A stretch of 64,000 nucleotides of DNA from Oncomelania hupensis (Eukaryota > Mollusca > Gastropoda > Littorinimorpha > Pomatiopsidae), in the NCBI GenBank assembly GCA_036898135.1, contig CM072511.1, positions 40,350,056-40,414,055 on the forward strand. The letters run 5' to 3'. Shown one piece after another: positions 59,271 through 64,000 of the stretch (positions within the stretch are counted from its first letter, which is position 1; every line of letters begins with the position of its first letter). Under the pieces are notes generated by a model. That model was not told the DNA's origin. It worked only from the letters and a program-made list of their open reading frames with translations, and searched no databases. Position numbers and translations under genes: made by a program.

Positions 59271-62200
59271 TACTACTACTACAGTGGAACCTCCGGTATC
59301 CGGCTCTCTGGTAAACGACTCCCTCCGTTATGTGACCTGAAAACTTCTAACGGATTCACTTCCAATAATAAATGACCTCTGGTATGCGACAACCTCGTTT
59401 ATGCGACCAGTGACCGTGTCTTAAGCCCTTTATACGACCGTCTTAGGGCAATTTAAAAGAGATATCAGTTAATTTGGGGTTTGTACCTTGCGTTTTTTTC
59501 TCTCATGTTAGTGTACGCCTGCTGTTTGCTATTTCCGGGACATTACTCGCCTACACTGGCTTGTCAAAATGGCGTCGCGCAAGAGGAACGTTTTGAGTTT
59601 GGCAGAGAGGATGAAAGTGATTGAAAGAAGTGAAAATGGGGAGAGTTGTTTGTCTATTGCAAGAAGTTTAGACGTTGGGAAGACCCAAATTCAGCTCATC
59701 ATAAAGGATAAGGAATCTGTGAAACTACGATGGGAGAGTGGAGAAAGTGGCGAAAGGAAAACATCGAAACCGAGAGCTTCTGCACTGACAGACTTGTATG
59801 AACGTGTCTGGCAGTGGTTCGAATGTTTTTTATTTTTGAAGTTGTGAATAAAAGACAAAGCTAAAAATGAAACATGTTTTACAGTTTCCTTTGTCAGAGA
59901 ATACATGCTGGTGAGTGTGAAAATTATGACTACATACCCTTTTGAGCCTGACCCCCCTCCTTCCCCCCCATCCCACCCATTGTTTCCGGTATAAGACCAC
60001 CTCTATTATAAGACCGTTTTTTCTCAGATTTTGGACGGTCGTATACCGGAGGTTCCACTGTACTACTATTACCTTGAAAAAAAGTGTTTTAGTTTTTTTT
60101 TTAAATTTTATCTTAAATTTTGTAACCAGAATAAGCGCTTCTCAACAGGAAACTGAGGAAAGGCATGCATGACTTGCGTGTGTGGCCAGGTGTGGTTGGT
60201 GATGGCAATGACTTCTCCACTACTCCGGGTAAAGCCAGGTCAAGCAATGACCAAATGGAGAGACTTGGCAAGGTGAGGAGGTTTACACTGGGGAAAAATT
60301 AAGTGCATGGTAGAGAGAGAGGAGGGAGGGAGGTAGTTTGAGTGAGTGTGACAACGCCAATAAGTCTACATTCATGTCTGCATCTATACCTTGATCAGTA
60401 GCATTTGTGGTTGGTTGGCATTTGATGATGACTTTCTTAATGATTTTCTTCAAGTATGAATGTTTGCTTGATGACCATGACTTACCAGCACTGACTGCTT
60501 GTTTGTTAGTGATGGCACATGGAGAAGAATGTCTGATGATGTGATGAGTCTTGATCAAGAAAGACCTGGCATGACCCAATCCTATACAGGCTGTTGGCCA
60601 CAGCCGAAAATCCATGAGTACAGTGTGGCTCGCCTTGGCCCTGAGCATGTGGTCGTTGAACCTGTAGTAACGTGAGGTTCCTCTTTCCTGGCCGGTGACT
60701 TCTGTGTAACAGACTTTTGTCCAGTGGTCCCATGCTGACACCACCACTGTTAATCACCTCTAACGAAATGGCGGTAAACGTTGGGTCTATTTTATTCAGT
60801 GCCCGAAACCACAGGACATTTGACCAAGTCTGGCATGCAGCTCTGTGGGCCACAATGAGAGTGTACAATATCAGCCCTAAAATTATTGAAGTCATCAAAA
60901 GCTTGTATAACAAGGCTACCAGTGCAGTCCTCCACAGCAGCGCCATCCGGAACTGGTTCAGAACAACAACCGGTGTGCGTCAAGGATGCCTGCTCTTTCC
61001 AACACTCTTCAACATCTTCCTAGAGCGCATCATGTCAGATGCCATCACAGAGCACGAAGGCACAGTCAGCATTCGGGGTAGAGCAATCTCCAATCTCCTT
61101 TTTGCCCATGACATTGATGGATTGGCTGGAGAGGAACAAGAACTTCAACAGCTGGTACAAAGGCCCTATGGAATGGAAATAAGTGCAGAGAAGATCAAAA
61201 TGATTACCAACAACACCAATGGCATCAAAATGGACATCAGAGTCCAAGGCCAATCTCTTAAAACAGTGCATAGCTTCAAATATTTAGGAGCCATTGTATC
61301 AGGCAATGGGTTCCGACAGGAAGTCCTCTCCAGGATCACACAAACAACTACTGCCCTGACAAGGTTGAAGCCCATCTGGAATGACAGGACCATCAGTCTA
61401 CATTCCAAGGTAAGGCTGCTGCACTCCCTTGTCATCTCCATCTTCCTATATGCTTGCGAAACATGGACCCTCACAGCACATCTACAACGAAGAATACAAA
61501 GCATGATGAGGTGCTACAGAAGACTTCTGGGCATTTCCTGTACCCAGCACATCACCAACGATGAAGTCTGACAGACCATCACACAAGCCATTGGACAACA
61601 TGATGACGTTGCTCACAGTGATGAAGAAATTGAAACTCCGATGTGTTACGTTGAAACGCGAAGGATAGTATGTCTGAAGCGCACACGATAGATCTAATCG
61701 TTTCGTTTTGCAAAGTATTCAATAATAGAGTTTATTTACCTTTGATTTGTGTTTGCATTGTGGTTAGAGGAAGCTTTGTATAACGTTGATGACTTTAGTT
61801 AGTCGATATTATTGGAGAATTCTCTGGATTTGAGTGTTTACTGCCGATAGAAACTTCCCGATAAATGTCGAAGTTTGAGAACGTTCTTGGAATGTGTAGA
61901 GAGATGTATGACGTAAGTCAGTGATGACGAACTTTAGTTTGATTGGTTGAAAAGCGTCATCGGGAACATTCTGACGTTGAGAAAAAGTATAAAATGGATG
62001 CCCTGTGTGCTGTTGATAGTGAGTTGGAAAGTAAAAGTTGAGAGTTGAGTTGAGTTGAGAATTGTATGCAGATGTTGATGTGTGCTGAATAAAAGTGGAA
62101 AATTTCATACGAAGACTCAGTGACTTGTATGCTGATTGAACGGGTTACGTGGATAATCGAATCCGAGCTTACACTCATCAGGAGCATTCACGCATTGGGG

Positions 62201-64000
62201 CTGAATCTACTACTGATTGAAAACACCACCATCAAACGGAGTGTAAAACGATGGTATGGCCACTTCACCAGGTCATCAGGCCTTGCAAAGACCATCCTGC
62301 AAGGCACAGTGCAAGGAAGCAGAAGAAGAGGGAGACCGAAAAGAGATGGGAGGACAACATTCGAGAATGGACTGGCTTGACACTGAGCGAAGCCATGAGG
62401 ATTGCTTGAGACAGAGAAAGATGGAGTATGCTGGTTAAATGATCATCTGTGGTGCCCCAACTACCTTTGAGTTACAGGATAGGGATAGGATAGATGTGAG
62501 TGTTTGCTTGTGTATCCAGAGCAGCTGGCCATAAAATGTCTTATCAGCACTGATTGCATATTTGGGAGTGATTGCAGGTCAAAGAATATACAAGCATATA
62601 ATGTTTAAAATATTGGTGACAAGATGAAGAAGAATACTAATGACTAATGTATAATGAAATGATAAGACATTAGTGTGGAGCTTTAGTTCCAGAGAAACAC
62701 AATACAACCATTGTTGTCTGCTTCAGCCAACTGAATTGTTTACTGTGTTTTTGTTCATAGATGACCAAGAAACATCGCAATGGTCACATGATAAAGTGTG
62801 ACTGGCTGGATCGTCTGTCTTTTCGGGAAATTGAGATGATCAATGAGAAGCAGAAAAGGGACTCCAACTTCATGTACCTGAACATTGAGTTTCCACAAAT
62901 TATCTTTGACGGAAATGAATACACTGTTCTCTACTATGAGCAGGTATACATGATTTGTCTCAATTGTGTTGTGCATTTATTTTTACTTGCAAGTGTTGTG
63001 TCACTTTTAACATAGTATACCAATTTTGTTATGTAGATTTGATTGCTCGTATATAGCGTGCGTACAAGCTCAAAGAGCTTCTCAAGGCACTTTCCACAAA
63101 TATCCAGCAATCACACATTAGTTGGCTGAAGACAGGATTCGAACCAACGTCACCCAAGACGCACTTACACAAGTCGTATGGTCTGACAACTGAGCTACCT
63201 CTGCCGCCATTTGATTTATAGTTAAATCAGCAGAAGCGTACATAATTTGAAGAATGTGATATATTGTAGCTTTACCATGCTTTTCTGAATAGACTTTTGC
63301 CAGAAGGATTGTAAATTTATCTGAATGTTAACTATTTTATCTCTGTGGCAATATGCATTTCACAGGTGACATTTCTTTTTATCTTTCCTACAGGATGGTG
63401 ACAAAGGCTATGAATTCCGACAAGCTGCAGATTTAGTGAAAATACCAGATCCTGAAATGCTTTCTGTAAGTATTAGGAGGAGGAACAGATAATTTTATTC
63501 CCAAATGCATTTCTTTCTGCTCAGTTCATGCTTGTTACACAGCTATTAAACCAGTTTTATCAATTTAATATTTGCCATTGTGCCAACTTAATCGAAATCT
63601 TAATTGTGCAAACTTTTGCTTGATCACATTCACAACTATGAATATTTTGTGTATCTTGCAGGACAATCCATATGAAGCAAAGCATCACAAAATGGCTCGT
63701 AGTCTCCGCACTGGACCCAGAGACCGGGACATGAAGCCAGACGCGAGAACAAGAGATTTACTGAAGGTATGTGACTATGCCCATGCTTAATGAAATACTT
63801 GTCTGTGTTATGGTGAATTATTCATGATAAGGGTGTAGTGGAATATAATTTTGTCAGTCTTTGGATAAAGCTGCCTGGGAATGTGTACTATTTTAGCTGA
63901 AATAAATGGCATTTCTTGTGCATACATTTAAAATGTTTAGCCATTTTATTTTGGCTTCCTTTGTCACAGAAAATTGTTGGCTATCCACCAACTACTCATC
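54828..64000 (+). CDS. PIK3C3: Phosphatidylinositol 3-kinase catalytic subunit type 3 (VPS34), N-terminal part
   Basis: Makes PI(3)P on endosomal and autophagic membranes as the lipid kinase of the Vps15-Beclin complexes. Eight exons join in frame: 54828-54898, 56093-56278, 57121-57264, 60149-60272, 62761-62943, 63394-63465, 63662-63766, 63970-64000 (cut by the window). All introns are GT-AG; phases are 2, 2, 2, 0, 0, 0, 0. The roughly 305 residues follow animal VPS34 closely: [20 protein letters not shown] at the start, then [59 protein letters not shown]-type [30 protein letters not shown] and IVGYPPTTH. This covers the whole membrane-targeting C2 domain and the linker. The kinase domain lies beyond the window. 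The first ATG in good context matches the family start. Confidence 0.96.
55240..55432 (-). mobile_element. RTE-type LINE 3' end in VPS34 intron 1
   Basis: The minus strand encodes the basic C-terminal tail and ends in a decayed tail (GGGGATAGCATGATAG). 5'-truncated, with small deletions. Confidence 0.85.
56093..56278 (+). CDS. PIK3C3: VPS34 coding exon 2
   Basis: Acceptor TTTTCAAG, donor GTGAGTG. Encodes the first half of the C2 domain ([20 protein letters not shown]). Confidence 0.95.
57121..57264 (+). CDS. PIK3C3: VPS34 coding exon 3
   Basis: Acceptor TGTGCACAG, donor GTGAGTT. Encodes [11 protein letters not shown] to LFSKHG, the central C2 strands. Confidence 0.95.
57418..58544 (+). repeat. 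tRNA-derived SINE in VPS34 intron 3, split by a MITE
   Basis: The head at 57420-57523 has A box TTAGCTCAGTGG and B box GGGGTTCAAACCCC. The body resumes after the insert at 58205 and ends in an ATAA tail (58527-58540). The 3' half matches the fragment at 384-565. Not a tRNA gene. Confidence 0.75.
57528..58200. mobile_element. piggyBac-type MITE inserted in the SINE
   Basis: Flanked by TTAA on both sides (57524-57527 and 58201-58204), with inverted ends CTCATTGCCTGCC (left) and GGCAGGCAAAGAG (right), 12 of 13 matching. Immediately inside the left end is the perfect palindrome ATCGACGATATATCGTCGAT, with a similar half-palindrome 30 bases on. No transposase is encoded. TTAA duplication is diagnostic of piggyBac-type transposition. 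Confidence 0.88.
59282..60060 (+). mobile_element. pogo/Tigger-type element, internally deleted, in VPS34 intron 3
   Basis: Both ends carry the 18-bp inverted repeat CAGTGGAACCTCCGGTAT, with a TA duplication (59280-59281 and 60061-60062). It keeps the N-terminal transposase coding region but lacks the catalytic part. Confidence 0.92.
59569..59847 (+). pseudogene. Tigger-like transposase N-terminal fragment
   Basis: The 92-residue frame begins [20 protein letters not shown] and continues through a helix-turn-helix ([20 protein letters not shown]) of the CENP-B/pogo type, then [14 protein letters not shown], where the second DNA-binding helix region normally starts. It ends abruptly at a stop. 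The DDE catalytic domain is missing, so it could at most bind DNA. Confidence 0.82.
60149..60272 (+). CDS. PIK3C3: VPS34 coding exon 4
   Basis: Acceptor CTCAACAG, donor GTGAGGA. Encodes [16 protein letters not shown] to [11 protein letters not shown], the end of the C2 core and the serine-rich loop. Confidence 0.94.
60545..60816 (-). mobile_element. RTE-type LINE 5' end, inverted, in VPS34 intron 4
   Basis: Reverse complement of the LINE leader and first codons, ending at 60816 (CCCGAAACCACAGGA). It directly abuts a forward-oriented RT-to-3' segment of the same family. Confidence 0.87.
60817..62493 (+). pseudogene. RTE-type LINE RT and 3' end in VPS34 intron 4, split by a solo LTR
   Basis: Begins inside the reverse transcriptase ([14 protein letters not shown]) with the forward frame to 61571, including [10 protein letters not shown] and a mutated catalytic motif FAHDI in place of FADDI. 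The C-terminal part is split by a solo LTR at 61644-62248 and resumes to a GGATA tail near 62493. Not functional. Confidence 0.88.
61644..62248 (+). mobile_element. Solo LTR inserted in the RTE copy
   Basis: Begins TGTTACGTTGAAACG and ends GGAGTGTAAAA (one base changed from GTAACA). The 5-bp duplication CGATG lies at 61639-61643 and 62249-62253, and removal restores the LINE sequence. TATAAAA near 61989 and AATAAA at 62088-62093 set the orientation. The reverse complement matches 22849-23488. Confidence 0.9.
62761..62943 (+). CDS. PIK3C3: VPS34 coding exon 5
   Basis: Acceptor TTCATAG, donor GTATAC. Encodes [20 protein letters not shown] to TVLYYEQ, including the conserved FREIEMINE. Confidence 0.95.
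63045..63208 (-). repeat. tRNA-derived SINE in VPS34 intron 5
   Basis: Minus-strand head with A box GTAGCTCAGTTG and B box GGTTCGAATCC, then a body ending GCACGCTATATACGAGC. The duplication ATTTGATT lies at 63037-63044 and 63209-63216. A different family from the SINE at 53863. Confidence 0.82.
63394..63465 (+). CDS. PIK3C3: VPS34 coding exon 6
   Basis: Acceptor TCCTACAG, donor GTAAGTA. Encodes [20 protein letters not shown] to MLS. Confidence 0.93.
63662..63766 (+). CDS. PIK3C3: VPS34 coding exon 7
   Basis: Acceptor CTTGCAG, donor GTATGTG. Encodes [20 protein letters not shown] to RDLLK, strongly conserved in the family. Confidence 0.95.
63970..64000 (+). CDS. PIK3C3: VPS34 coding exon 8, cut by window end
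   Basis: Acceptor TTTGTCACAG. Encodes [10 protein letters not shown] before the window ends, matching the family's IVSYPPTKQL position. Confidence 0.9.

Noticed and set aside
60283..60946. Minus-strand frames of about 150 residues in VPS34 intron 4
   Set aside because: They cross the inverted joint of LINE pieces and are antisense or leader sequence, not a separate gene.

Overview
The window is eukaryotic and animal. It has one split host gene with standard GT-AG introns, animal-type transposons, tRNA- and 5S-derived SINEs, and very many trinucleotide and dinucleotide microsatellites. The mix of short interspersed elements, tailed SINEs and RTE-type LINEs resembles mollusc (gastropod-like) genomes. 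That placement is inference and was not tested by a search.

The only host gene I can support is at the right end: the 5' part of PIK3C3/VPS34 (class III PI 3-kinase) on the + strand. Eight exons from 54828 to the window edge encode about 305 residues covering the C2 domain and the start of the linker to the helical domain. Its introns are full of transposons: RTE fragments, a piggyBac-type MITE nested in a SINE, a pogo/Tigger relic, a solo LTR and a tRNA-SINE.

Almost everything else that can be identified is mobile. From left to right: a minisatellite and SINE pieces (0.4-4 kb); RTE LINE ends (6.6-7.3 kb); a complete P-element-like transposon with a THAP transposase, an intron, terminal inverted repeats and an 8-bp target duplication (10405-13946), inserted into one copy of a duplicated segment whose other copy gives the empty site; a full-length RTE-type LINE with one intact 1087-codon ORF and an 11-bp target duplication (14587-17933); a solo LTR next to a decayed RTE copy (22.8-25.8 kb); a tRNA-SINE pair (25.9-26.6 kb); a 5'-truncated RNase H LINE (27652-28929); a hAT-type MITE carrying a tRNA/5S SINE (29304-29855); a long CAT-rich tract (30.9-31.5 kb); a decayed CR1/jockey-group LINE (32.3-34.9 kb, minus); a second tRNA/5S SINE (36 kb); a nest around 40-47.5 kb in which a Ty3/Gypsy element (41270-46175, 5-bp duplication, tRNA-Ser-type primer site, near-identical LTRs) lies inside a minus-strand RTE copy that also took a truncated SINE; and a near full-length but broken RTE copy on the minus strand (48.6-53.0 kb) interrupted by a hAT deletion derivative (50860-51914).

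The same RTE family supplies at least eight fragments, so it is a dominant recent coloniser here and serves as a landing site for Gypsy, hAT, SINE and solo-LTR insertions. Most short reading frames in the window are microsatellite translations or shadows of these elements and were left out.
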